This document shows, in pieces, positions 46,894 to 54,826 of a DNA stretch of 64,000 bases. The notes beneath the pieces were generated by a model that saw only the letters and a list, made by a program, of their open reading frames with translations, was not told the DNA's origin and did no database searches. The position numbers and the translations under genes were made by a program. Numbering within the stretch: the first letter of the stretch is position 1; every line of letters begins with the position of its first letter. Source of the stretch: Desulfovibrio sp. Fe33 (GTDB lineage: Bacteria; Desulfobacterota; Desulfovibrionia; Desulfovibrionales; Desulfovibrionaceae); NCBI RefSeq assembly GCF_028532725.1, contig NZ_JAQKGU010000001.1, positions 496,001 through 560,000 on the forward strand, given 5' to 3'.

Positions 46894-48315
46894 TCAGGCG
46901 GGGAAGATGACGTCTACCCGCGCGCCGCCCTCGGCGGCATTGCTCAGGGCCATCTCCGCGCCGTGGCTTTCGAAGATGGTGGAGACCAGGGCCAGCCCCA
47001 GGCCGGTCCCGGTGTCCTTGGTGGTGAAAAACGGATCGCGCACCCGGTCGAGATGCTCCGGGGCGAAACCGGGGCCGGTGTCCACGAGGGTCACGTGCAG
47101 CCCTTTCTCGCCCCGCACCGTCCGGATGGACAGCTCGCCCGGCCCGTTCATGGCCTGGAGGGCGTTGGCCACCAGGTTGTAGAAGGCGCGGTAGAGCAGG
47201 TCCTTGTCTCCCTTGACGGTGGTGTCGCCGTCGTACTCCCGGTCCACGGCCACGCCGAGCTTTTCGCACTCGGGCTCCATGAAGACGGCCACCTGGTCGA
47301 GGATGGACTTGATGTTCACGTCGAGCATGGTCGGCTGCTTGGGCCGGGCGTAATCCAGGAATTCCGTGACGGTGCGCGAGAGCCGCTTGGCCTCCTCGTG
47401 CAGGGCTTCGAGGATGCGGACGTGGGAGCTGTTTTCCTTGCGGGCCTTCTTGAGAACCAGCTCGGAGCTGGAGCAGATGATCCCCAGCGGGTTGCGGATT
47501 TCGTGGGCCACGCCCGCGACCATGCGGCCCATGCCCGCCAGCTTTTCCTGTTGTTGCAGCTCAAGGATGAGCCGCTCCTTTTCGCGCAGTTGCTTGTTGC
47601 TCAGCCGCTCGGCCCTGCGCAGGACGGTCAGGACAAGGAAGAAGAGGACCAGGGAGGTGATGAGGGAAAAGGCGATGACCAGCCGCTCGAAGTTGAGCAT
47701 GGCCAGATAGTCGGCGGTGATGTCCTGCTGGAATTCGAGGATGCCCATGATCGGGTTGCTTTCCATGTCGGTCAGGCTGCGCTCGGCCCGCAGGGGGTAG
47801 TAGGCGCGCAGGACCATGGAGCCGGGCTCCAGGCTGACCCGGAACAGGGAGGCCGCCTTGGAGACCTTGGAAAGGATTTCGGCGCTGAACTCTTCGGTTT
47901 CCCAGGTCTTGGAAACCATGTAGTCGACTTTGCCGTCGTCGCCGATTTCGCCCTTGTTCAGCGAGTAGGTGATGTTGCCTTCGGCGTCGTAGATGCGCAG
48001 GGACGACACGTGGAAGCTGTGGATGGTGGACCGCACCACCCGGTCCACGGCCATTGCCTGGTCCTCGTTGCGCAGCCGGATGGCCCCGAACTTCAGCACC
48101 GTGGGGATGACGAAGCGCGTAAAGAGTTGATGGCTGACGTTCTCGGCCAGGAGCAGGCCGAAGGCCTCCTGCTTTTCGAGCAGGGTCTGCTCCGCATACT
48201 TGGAGATGAAGAGAGACAGCATCAGGCTGAAGCTCAGGATGATGACGAGCAGGGTCAAGGAGATGACCCTGACGAATTGGAGCGGGCTGCCGCTGTCCTC
48301 GCGATTATTCAGCAA
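46894..48315 (-). CDS. membrane-bound sensor histidine kinase
   Basis: The 473-residue protein has a first helix at about 18-36, an extracytoplasmic sensor up to about 225 and a second helix at about 212-235. The kinase core contains an H-box VAGVAHEIRNPLG, N-box NLVANALQAM, G1 box DTGPGFAP and G2 box GTGLGLAL. It is a hybrid-free kinase without a receiver, so the cognate response regulator must be elsewhere. It starts four bases after the pgi stop, and the unknown gene 46100-46870 follows in the operon. Confidence 0.92.
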   Translation of the reverse strand: MLNNREDSGSPLQFVRVISLTLLVIILSFSLMLSLFISKYAEQTLLEKQEAFGLLLAENVSHQLFTRFVIPTVLKFGAIRLRNEDQAMAVDRVVRSTIHSFHVSSLRIYDAEGNITYSLNKGEIGDDGKVDYMVSKTWETEEFSAEILSKVSKAASLFRVSLEPGSMVLRAYYPLRAERSLTDMESNPIMGILEFQQDITADYLAMLNFERLVIAFSLITSLVLFFLVLTVLRRAERLSNKQLREKERLILELQQQEKLAGMGRMVAGVAHEIRNPLGIICSSSELVLKKARKENSSHVRILEALHEEAKRLSRTVTEFLDYARPKQPTMLDVNIKSILDQVAVFMEPECEKLGVAVDREYDGDTTVKGDKDLLYRAFYNLVANALQAMNGPGELSIRTVRGEKGLHVTLVDTGPGFAPEHLDRVRDPFFTTKDTGTGLGLALVSTIFESHGAEMALSNAAEGGARVDVIFPA

Positions 48316-48319
48316 TGAC

Positions 48320-49660
48320 TCAGAACTCCCGTAAATCTCTGGCCCCGGAGAGGAAAGCGTTCAGGTCCGCCTTTTCCCTTTCGAGGCCGTCCGCGTTCAT
48401 GCGCGCCTTGGCCAGCCGCTTGCCGAGCTCGACCGCGGGCTGGTCCAGGGGGTTGATGCCCATAAGCCACCCGGTCAGGATGGTGGCCGCGCCGAGCAGG
48501 CCGATGAGCTTGCCCGCCTGCCTGGGGCCGTCCTCGCCCATCTGCAATTCCACCAGGGGCACTCCGCTCGCCGACAGTGCCATGCGGGTGCCGAGCCCTT
48601 CCGCCTGGAGCAGCTCGCCGAAGTCCTTGCCCCGGACATAGGCGAACTGGTCGGGCAGATCGGACGGAAACTTCGGCCCGGCGGGCAGGTTCGGGCAGGT
48701 CAGGAAGAGACACGCCTTGTTGCGCACGCCGTCCATGAACATCTGGTTCACCGAGTGCTGATCCGTGACGCCCACGGCGGGCACGGGCTGGCTGCCCTTG
48801 CCTTCCTTGCCGAGCGATTCGGCCCACAACTGGGCGAACCAGTCGCCGAAGCTGGCCCACAAGGGGATATAGGCGAAAAAGATCATTTCAGTAAAGCCCT
48901 TGTCCATCAGCGCCGCGGCCCAGGCGGCCAGGCGGAATGCCTGGGTCCCGGCCAGCGTTTCGCCGGTCAGGGCCGGGTCGGCCAGGGGGACCGTCACTTC
49001 GCGCGCTCCGGCCATGAGCGAGTCGATGTCCATGCCGAGGAACAGGGCCGGAATCAGTCCCACGGCCGAGAGCACCGAATAGCGCCCGCCGAGGTTGTCG
49101 GGCACGGGCATGGCCTTGATGCCGTAGGCGTCCGCCTCGCCGCGCAGGAATCCCTTTTCGGCGTCGGTGACGAGGAGCATGTTTTCGGTCCAGCCGTCGC
49201 CGAGCCGTTCCTTCATCCATTCCTTGACGATGAAGTACTGTCCCACGGTTTCGATGGTCCCCCCGGATTTGGACACCGTGACCACTACGGTTTTTTCCGG
49301 TGGCAGCTCGGCCAGAAAGGCGTCGAGGGTGTAGGCGTCGACATTGTCCGCGATCCACAGGCTTGGGCCGTTGTGTCCGGGGCGGTCCTGCTGCGGGTAG
49401 AAGGCCTTTTGCAGGGCGCGCGCGCCCAGGGCCGAGCCGCCTATGCCCAGCAGGAGCATATGGTCGAATCTGTCGAGATAGGGCTTGAGGTCGGCCAGAT
49501 CCCTTTTCAGTTCCGCTTCATAGGGCATGGTCAGGAAGGGCAGCCTGCCCGCTCCGGTCTCGTCGCGCAGACGCGCGGCCAGGTCCCCGGCCTTGTCCCC
49601 GTGGCAGGCCACGTTCAGCCGGTCGAGGTCCGCGTTGGTCCAGTCGAGAATGTCAGCCAT
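48320..49660 (-). CDS. pgi: glucose-6-phosphate isomerase
   Basis: Starting at MADILDWTNADLDRLN, preceded by GGAGG, gives 446 residues. The family motifs are present: LLGIGGSALGARAL, VVTVSKSGGTIETVGQYFIV, and PVPDNLGGRYSVLSAVGLIP. It isomerises glucose-6-phosphate and fructose-6-phosphate in glycolysis and gluconeogenesis. It is the first gene of an unusual operon with a histidine kinase and an unknown protein. An alternative role in another sugar phosphate step is unlikely given the intact active-site regions. Confidence 0.97.
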   Translation of the reverse strand: MADILDWTNADLDRLNVACHGDKAGDLAARLRDETGAGRLPFLTMPYEAELKRDLADLKPYLDRFDHMLLLGIGGSALGARALQKAFYPQQDRPGHNGPSLWIADNVDAYTLDAFLAELPPEKTVVVTVSKSGGTIETVGQYFIVKEWMKERLGDGWTENMLLVTDAEKGFLRGEADAYGIKAMPVPDNLGGRYSVLSAVGLIPALFLGMDIDSLMAGAREVTVPLADPALTGETLAGTQAFRLAAWAAALMDKGFTEMIFFAYIPLWASFGDWFAQLWAESLGKEGKGSQPVPAVGVTDQHSVNQMFMDGVRNKACLFLTCPNLPAGPKFPSDLPDQFAYVRGKDFGELLQAEGLGTRMALSASGVPLVELQMGEDGPRQAGKLIGLLGAATILTGWLMGINPLDQPAVELGKRLAKARMNADGLEREKADLNAFLSGARDLREF

Positions 49661-49784
49661 GTCTTCCTCCCGGTTGGGTCGGTGTCCGCCGCGCATCGGC
49701 GCGGAGGGGGCGTTACGTTGTTTGCGCGATGGGCGCGTTGAGGCCGAGGATATCACCGTTTGGATGAAAATGTCATGCGGCGCG

Positions 49785-51107
49785 CTATCTCTTGCCGAAG
49801 AGCGTCCGTTGCAGGTCGGCCAGGGTGGGAGCGGTTTCCGAATGGCAGATCGGGCCGTGCCCCAACCGTCCGGCCTGTTTCATGCGGACGTCGTGGGCGG
49901 CCACCGGGCGCACCTGGCCGTTGAGGTCTATCTCGCCCCAGAAGACGGAAGCCTCGGGCAGGGGCTGGTCGTAGAAGGACGACATGACAGCGGCCACCAC
50001 GGCCAGGTCCAGGCCGGGGTCCTTGGAGGCGAGCCCGCCGGAAATCTTGGCGTAGATGTCGTGTCCGCTCAGGTTGAGCCGGAGGCGCTTTTCGAGCACG
50101 GCCAGCAAGAGGTTCAGCCGGTTGGTGTCGAAGCCGAGGGCCGTGCGCCTCGGAATGGACAGGAACGATTTGGACACCAGGGCCTGGACCTCCACGGCGA
50201 AGGGCCGCTGCCCGTCCACGGCCAGCGCCATGGCGGTGCCGGACAGGGACGGGTCGCGCGCGCCCAGGAAAAAGGTGGACGGGTCCTCCACAACCTCCAG
50301 GCCGCGTTCCTTCATGGTGAAGACCACCAGTTCGTCGTTGGGGCCGAACCTGTTCTTGAGCACGCGCAGGATGCGCGAGAAATGCTTGCGGTCGCCTTCC
50401 AGATACAGGACCGTGTCCACCATGTGCTCAAGGAGCTTCGGCCCGGCGATTTGCCCGTCCTTGGTCACGTGGCCCACCAGGATAAGGGTGGTTCCGGTCT
50501 TTTTGGTCTTTTCGACCAGCTCGCTGGACACCGCGCGCACCTGGCTGACCGAGCCGGGGATGCCTTCGGCCAGCGGCGAGGCCAGGGTCTGCACCGAGTC
50601 CACGATGAGCAGCTCCGGAGGGTTCGGCCCTTCCAGCACGGCCAGGCCGTCCTCCACCTTGTTGGTGGCCATGGCCATGAGGCCCGGTCCGAGCAGCCCC
50701 AGCCGGGACGCCCTTGACTTGAGCTGCGGCAGGGATTCCTCGCCCGACAGGTAGACCGCCGTGCGGCCCAGCCGCGCCTGGCTCCCCGCCAGTTGCAGGA
50801 GCAGGGTGGACTTGCCGATGCCCGGCTCGCCGCCGAGCAGGATGGCCGCGCCCGGCACCAGGCCCGTCCCGAGGAGGTCGTCCAGGGAGGGCAGCCCGGT
50901 CGGCCTGGCTCCGAGGTGTTCGCTTTCCAGGTCCTCCAGGAGTTGCGGCGAAGTCTGCGACGCGGCCGCGCCCACGGGACGCGCGGTCTTTTTGAACACG
51001 GTCACCGCTTCGAGGGTGTTCCATTCCCTGCACGACGGGCATTGGCCCTGCCAGCGGGGGGACTGTGCGCCACAGGCGGCGCAACGGTAGGTTTCCTTGG
51101 TTTTCAT
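49785..51107 (-). CDS. radA: DNA repair protein RadA
   Basis: The MKTKETYRCAACG start gives 440 residues; an upstream ATG would add 21 residues of unrelated character. The zinc ribbon CAACG...CPSC is followed by a RecA-like domain with Walker A GGEPGIGKST, the RadA-specific KNRFGP motif and a C-terminal Lon-like fold (SGHDIYAKISGGLASKDPGLDLAV). RadA promotes branch migration in recombinational repair. It is separated from pgi by 124 bp and is probably its own transcript. Confidence 0.97.
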   Translation of the reverse strand: MKTKETYRCAACGAQSPRWQGQCPSCREWNTLEAVTVFKKTARPVGAAASQTSPQLLEDLESEHLGARPTGLPSLDDLLGTGLVPGAAILLGGEPGIGKSTLLLQLAGSQARLGRTAVYLSGEESLPQLKSRASRLGLLGPGLMAMATNKVEDGLAVLEGPNPPELLIVDSVQTLASPLAEGIPGSVSQVRAVSSELVEKTKKTGTTLILVGHVTKDGQIAGPKLLEHMVDTVLYLEGDRKHFSRILRVLKNRFGPNDELVVFTMKERGLEVVEDPSTFFLGARDPSLSGTAMALAVDGQRPFAVEVQALVSKSFLSIPRRTALGFDTNRLNLLLAVLEKRLRLNLSGHDIYAKISGGLASKDPGLDLAVVAAVMSSFYDQPLPEASVFWGEIDLNGQVRPVAAHDVRMKQAGRLGHGPICHSETAPTLADLQRTLFGKR

Positions 51108-51225
51108 GAGACGAAGTATCCCGTTATTTGAGGACAAAAGTCCAGCCCCTTGGGCGGGGGCGGTCGGCAATTAATCCGTTGACGGCGGACGGGCCGGACT
51201 GTACCCCGTTCGAACGGAACAAGGC

Positions 51226-51921
51226 ATGAACGGAAAACGGCATTTCTTCCGCGACGGCGTGCGCGACTCCATTCCCATCCTGTTCGGCATGGCGCCGTTC
51301 GGGCTCATCTGCGGCGCGGTCTGCGTCAATGCGGGGATGCCCGAGTGGGCCGCCGTGGGCTTCTCGACCATCATCTACGCCGGGGCGAGCCAGTTGGCCG
51401 CCGTCCAGCTCATGACCGACCACGCCTCCCTGGCGGTGGTCGTCCTCACCGGGTTGGTCATCAATGCCCGCTTCCTCATGTATTCCGCGTCACTGGCCCG
51501 GCATCTCCAGGGGATTCCCCTCGCGCGCCGGAGCCTGCTCGCCTACATGCTTTCGGACCAGGCCTACGCCATGGCCATCGCCCGCTACGGCCGGGAGGAC
51601 GGGGCGGCCGTCGACCGCCCTGCATACTTCTTCGGCGCGGCCTTCATCATCTGGCTCTGCTATCTGGTCGGCGCGGGGCTCGGGGCGTCGGTCGGCGCGT
51701 TCATTCCCGCTTCCTGGGACCTGGGTTTCGCCATTCCCCTGACCTTCATCGCCGTGGTCGTGCCCGCCATCAAGGACCGCCCTTCGGCGTTGGCCGCTCT
51801 GGCCGCCGGGACCGTCGCCTGCCTGGCGGACGGGGTCCCGTACAATCTCGGGCTCATGGCCGGGGCCGTGACCGGCATCCTGACCGGATACCTGGCGGAG
51901 AGGAGAGCACGACATGGTTGA
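51226..51921 (+). CDS. azlC: AzlC-family branched-chain amino acid exporter subunit
   Basis: The 231-residue protein has seven to eight hydrophobic helices and family motifs PFGLICGAVCVNAGM, TIIYAGASQLAAVQLM, and GLVINARFLMYSASLARHLQG. AzlC pairs with a small AzlD to export branched-chain amino acids (and analogues) by proton antiport. Its end overlaps the next gene by eight bases, which supports a bipartite complex. Confidence 0.93.
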   Translation: MNGKRHFFRDGVRDSIPILFGMAPFGLICGAVCVNAGMPEWAAVGFSTIIYAGASQLAAVQLMTDHASLAVVVLTGLVINARFLMYSASLARHLQGIPLARRSLLAYMLSDQAYAMAIARYGREDGAAVDRPAYFFGAAFIIWLCYLVGAGLGASVGAFIPASWDLGFAIPLTFIAVVVPAIKDRPSALAALAAGTVACLADGVPYNLGLMAGAVTGILTGYLAERRARHG

Positions 51922-52237
51922 TATGGCCGACTATTGGCCGGTGGTTCTCGCTCTTGGCCTGGGAACTTTTCTCCTGCGCTTTTCCTTCATTCTCATCGTT
52001 GACCGGGTGAAATTTCCCGAAGCCGTGGTGCGTATGCTCCGCTTCATTCCGGCTTCGGTGCTGCCCGCCATCATCGCACCGGCTGTGCTGCTTCACGGCG
52101 CGGATGCCGGGCCGACCGCTTTAGCCAGGCCCGTTGCCGCCGCTGTGGCTGTGCTGGCGGCCTGGAAAACCCGCAATATTCTGGTGACCATCATCAGCGG
52201 GATGGGAACGCTCTGGCTCCTGCGGGCCGTGCTCTGA
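51914..52237 (+). CDS. azlD: AzlD-family small transport subunit
   Basis: The 107-residue protein has three to four helices (VVLALGLGTFLLRFSFI, AIIAPAVLL, AVAAAVAVLAAW) and the AzlD wording MLRFIPASVLPAIIAPAVLL. It is the obligate small partner of AzlC. The gene begins inside azlC and is followed by a strong terminator at 52277. Confidence 0.92.
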   Translation: MVDMADYWPVVLALGLGTFLLRFSFILIVDRVKFPEAVVRMLRFIPASVLPAIIAPAVLLHGADAGPTALARPVAAAVAVLAAWKTRNILVTIISGMGTLWLLRAVL

Positions 52238-52276
52238 CCTCGTCGCGGGCCGCGAGAGCGGGCAGCAGGGCAGAAA

Positions 52277-52305
52277 GCCCCGAACCTGGTCGGTTCGGGG
52301 CTTTT
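52277..52305 (+). terminator. intrinsic terminator of the azlCD operon
   Basis: A ten-base perfect stem GCCCCGAACC/GGTTCGGGGC with loop TGGTC and a TTTT run on the plus strand. The minus strand shows an A/T-rich flank too, so it could also serve the convergent aminotransferase. Confidence 0.9.
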
Positions 52306-52379
52306 GTCTTTCTATCGTTGGGGAAGGCCGTTTCGGAGACCGCCTCGCCGTTCCCGTAAATTATCGGGTGCGCGGCGGT

Positions 52380-53552
52380 CTATTTGCCGAGCAGCACCGA
52401 CCCCACCTTTGCGAGGGCGGTTTTCAGGACCTCGTCATCCACCGCGTAGGAGAAGCGGATGCACTTGTCGTCGCCGAAGGCCGAACCGGGCACGAGGGCC
52501 ACGCCGACCTCTTCGAGAATCTTCGTGCACATGGCCGCCGAGTCGGGGGCTTCCTCGGTGTAGAACTTGTCGAGCACCGGGAAGAGGTAGAACGCTCCAT
52601 CGGGTTTGGGGCAGGGAGCGCCCCATCCGGTGATGATTTCATAGGCGAGGTCGCGGCGGCGCACGAAAGCCCGCTTCATTTCGTCCACCACGTCCCACGG
52701 CCCGGTCAGGGCGGCCAGGGCCGCGCGCTGGGTGATGGAGTTGATGTTGGACGTGGACTGCCCCTGAATCTTGGTCATGGCCTTCACGAGGTCCTCGTGG
52801 GCCAGGGCGTAGCCCACGCGCCAGCCGGTCATGCAGAACGACTTGGACAGCGCGCCCACGATGGCGATGGTCTCGGGATGCGCCTCCCAGGTCTTGGCCA
52901 GGGAGACCGGCTCGAACGGGGCGTAGACCAGCCGGTCGTAAACCTCGTCAGAGATTATGAAAATGTCGTGCTTCCGGGCCCACTCGGCGATGGCTTCCAA
53001 TTGCTCTTGCGTATAGCAGCAGCCAGTGGGGTTGGAGGGCGAGTTGAGAATGAGCACCGTGGCCTTGTCCGTGCGCGCGGCTTCCAGCCCTTCCACGGTG
53101 ACCAGGTAGCCGTCGTCGGCCGTGGTGGGCACGAACACGGACCGCCCGTCGGCCAGTTGGACCATGGCCGGGTAGCTGACCCAGTAGGGCGCGGGAATGA
53201 GCACGTCGTCGCCGGGGTTCACCAGGGCCATGATGAGGTTGTAGAGAACCTGCTTGCCGCCGTTGCTGACGATGGCGTTGGCCGCTTTGGCCTTGGCCCC
53301 GTAGAACCTGTCGTAATAGCCTGCCACGGCTTCGCGCAGTTCGGGGATGCCCGGCACCGCGGTGTATCGGGTGAAGCCTTCGTCCAGGGCCGCCTTGGCG
53401 GCTTCGCAGACGTTGGGCGGGGTGGAGAAGTCGGGCTGGCCCACGGCCAGGCTGATGATTTCGCGGCCCTGGGCTTGGAGCTCCTGGGCCTTGGTGTTGA
53501 CTGCCAGGGTGGCGGACGGCTTGATCCTCGCAAGACGTTCGGAAATACGCAT
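52380..53552 (-). CDS. class I aminotransferase (aspartate/aromatic type)
   Basis: The MRISERLARIKPSATLAVNTKAQEL start gives 390 residues. It is a PLP-dependent aminotransferase of fold type I: GQPDFSTPPNVCEAAK, YTAVPGIPELREAV, LNSPSNPTGCCYTQEQ, and the PLP lysine in ALSKSFCMTGWRVGY. The wording matches the aspartate aminotransferase subgroup Ib, so the likely reaction is aspartate plus 2-oxoglutarate to oxaloacetate and glutamate. Aromatic substrates remain possible. It is convergent with azlD and divergent from a methyltransferase gene. Confidence 0.93.
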   Translation of the reverse strand: MRISERLARIKPSATLAVNTKAQELQAQGREIISLAVGQPDFSTPPNVCEAAKAALDEGFTRYTAVPGIPELREAVAGYYDRFYGAKAKAANAIVSNGGKQVLYNLIMALVNPGDDVLIPAPYWVSYPAMVQLADGRSVFVPTTADDGYLVTVEGLEAARTDKATVLILNSPSNPTGCCYTQEQLEAIAEWARKHDIFIISDEVYDRLVYAPFEPVSLAKTWEAHPETIAIVGALSKSFCMTGWRVGYALAHEDLVKAMTKIQGQSTSNINSITQRAALAALTGPWDVVDEMKRAFVRRRDLAYEIITGWGAPCPKPDGAFYLFPVLDKFYTEEAPDSAAMCTKILEEVGVALVPGSAFGDDKCIRFSYAVDDEVLKTALAKVGSVLLGK

Positions 53553-53787
53553 GGAAAAGCTCACTTTCTTCTCGATTAATGTACGGGACCGCTGAATTGC
53601 AAATAGACCAAAAGAAATCGAAGGTAAATCCGGTTTACCCGCAATCGGGGAAAAAAATTGCCAGAAGACCGCGTTGGCGGGTAGGTTGCCGATACCGTGC
53701 GTCGAACCTTTTTTCGCCGTCATGAGGAATCCCTCGGGCCGCCGCGCGCGTTCCGGTCGTCGAATCTACAGGGAAGTGGAAAGAATA

Positions 53788-54531
53788 ATGGAAATGATTT
53801 TCAAGATTTATGAAGGATTGGACCGCGAAGGCCCCGGCAGCTTCGAAATGACCAAGCGGGCCTATGACATGTGCGAAGGGCTGCCCGACCGGCCTGAGAT
53901 ACTGGAGCTCGGCTGTGGTTCGGGCGGGGCGAGCATTCCCCTGGCGCAGATTTCCGGCGGTACGGTTACGGCCACAGATGTGCATCGGCCCTTCCTGGAC
54001 GTTCTGGTCGAACGGGCCAAGGCGGCCGGGGTGGCCGACCGCATCATCGCCGCGCTCATGGATATGGGCGACATCCAGGCCGAGCCCGAGTCCTTCGACC
54101 TCGTTTGGAGCGAGGGCGCGGCCTACATGATCGGTGTTGACCGGGCGTTTGCCCTGTGGAAGCCGTTTCTCAAGCCGGGCGGCTACCTGTGCATCTCCAA
54201 TGCGGTCTGGCGGATCGATCCCGAAGACGCCCCCGCGGATCTGCGCGAATTCTGGGATAACTGCTACCCGGCCATGGGCACCGCCGAGTCCTGCAACGCG
54301 GCGGCCAGGGCGGCGGGCTACGAGCCTGTCGGCAATTTCACCATCGACGCAGGCTGCTGGGAAGCATTCTACGGCGACGTGGAGCGGCGGCTCGACGAGG
54401 TCGAACTCCTGTACGGAAATGAGCCCGAAGGCCGGACCATAATCGATCTGAGCCGCGTGGAAATCGATTTCTACCGGCGTTACCCGGAAGCCGTCGGCTA
54501 CGAGTTTCTCATCCTGGCGAAGCCGCGTTAG
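53788..54531 (+). CDS. class I SAM-dependent methyltransferase
   Basis: The ATG following a GGAAAG-like site gives 247 residues. Motif I reads EILELGCGSGGASIPLAQ, and the SAM-binding acidic residue follows in TATDVHRPFL. Motif IV-like FDLVWSEGAAYMIGV and a post-motif FLKPGGYLCISNAVWR are visible. It resembles ubiquinone/arsenite/amino-acid type methyltransferases but the substrate is not determined. It stands alone between the aminotransferase (divergent) and the nrdJ region. Confidence 0.9.
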   Translation: MEMIFKIYEGLDREGPGSFEMTKRAYDMCEGLPDRPEILELGCGSGGASIPLAQISGGTVTATDVHRPFLDVLVERAKAAGVADRIIAALMDMGDIQAEPESFDLVWSEGAAYMIGVDRAFALWKPFLKPGGYLCISNAVWRIDPEDAPADLREFWDNCYPAMGTAESCNAAARAAGYEPVGNFTIDAGCWEAFYGDVERRLDEVELLYGNEPEGRTIIDLSRVEIDFYRRYPEAVGYEFLILAKPR

Positions 54532-54826
54532 CGGTCATGCCCGGCAAAGTCCCCACGCCCCTCGCGCAGAGGCGGTTTTGGCCCTCCTGTCGACGAAAAA
54601 GTCATTCCGAAAACGACAATTTTGAAATAGGAGTGATTCTCAGGTGGCGGTCGCCCGGGAAGCCCCGTACTGTGCGGCTTTCCGGTTAATTTGTGCGTAA
54701 AATCAATTTTAAGCTGGCGTTTTCGGGCTGGTTTCTGTAGTCTAGAAAATCTCTAGCGCCAGCGTATTTTGTTGCTGCGCTCTTCAAAAAATTTTTAATA
54801 TTCTAATACGTTACGAAGGTTTCTCT
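54532..54826 (+). promoter_or_regulatory. nrdJ upstream leader, AT-rich with inverted repeats
   Basis: This 295-bp gap contains no gene. Its last 150 bp are AT-rich and contain GCTGGCG (54713-54719) paired with CGCCAGC (54757-54763), enclosing a smaller CTAGA/TCTAG pair, so a folded leader is possible. I did not find the conserved cobalamin-riboswitch box sequences. A promoter is plausible in the AT-rich end but no consensus is convincing. Confidence 0.4.

Noticed and set aside
54532-54826. Cobalamin riboswitch upstream of nrdJ
   Set aside because: The conserved B12-box sequence was not found.
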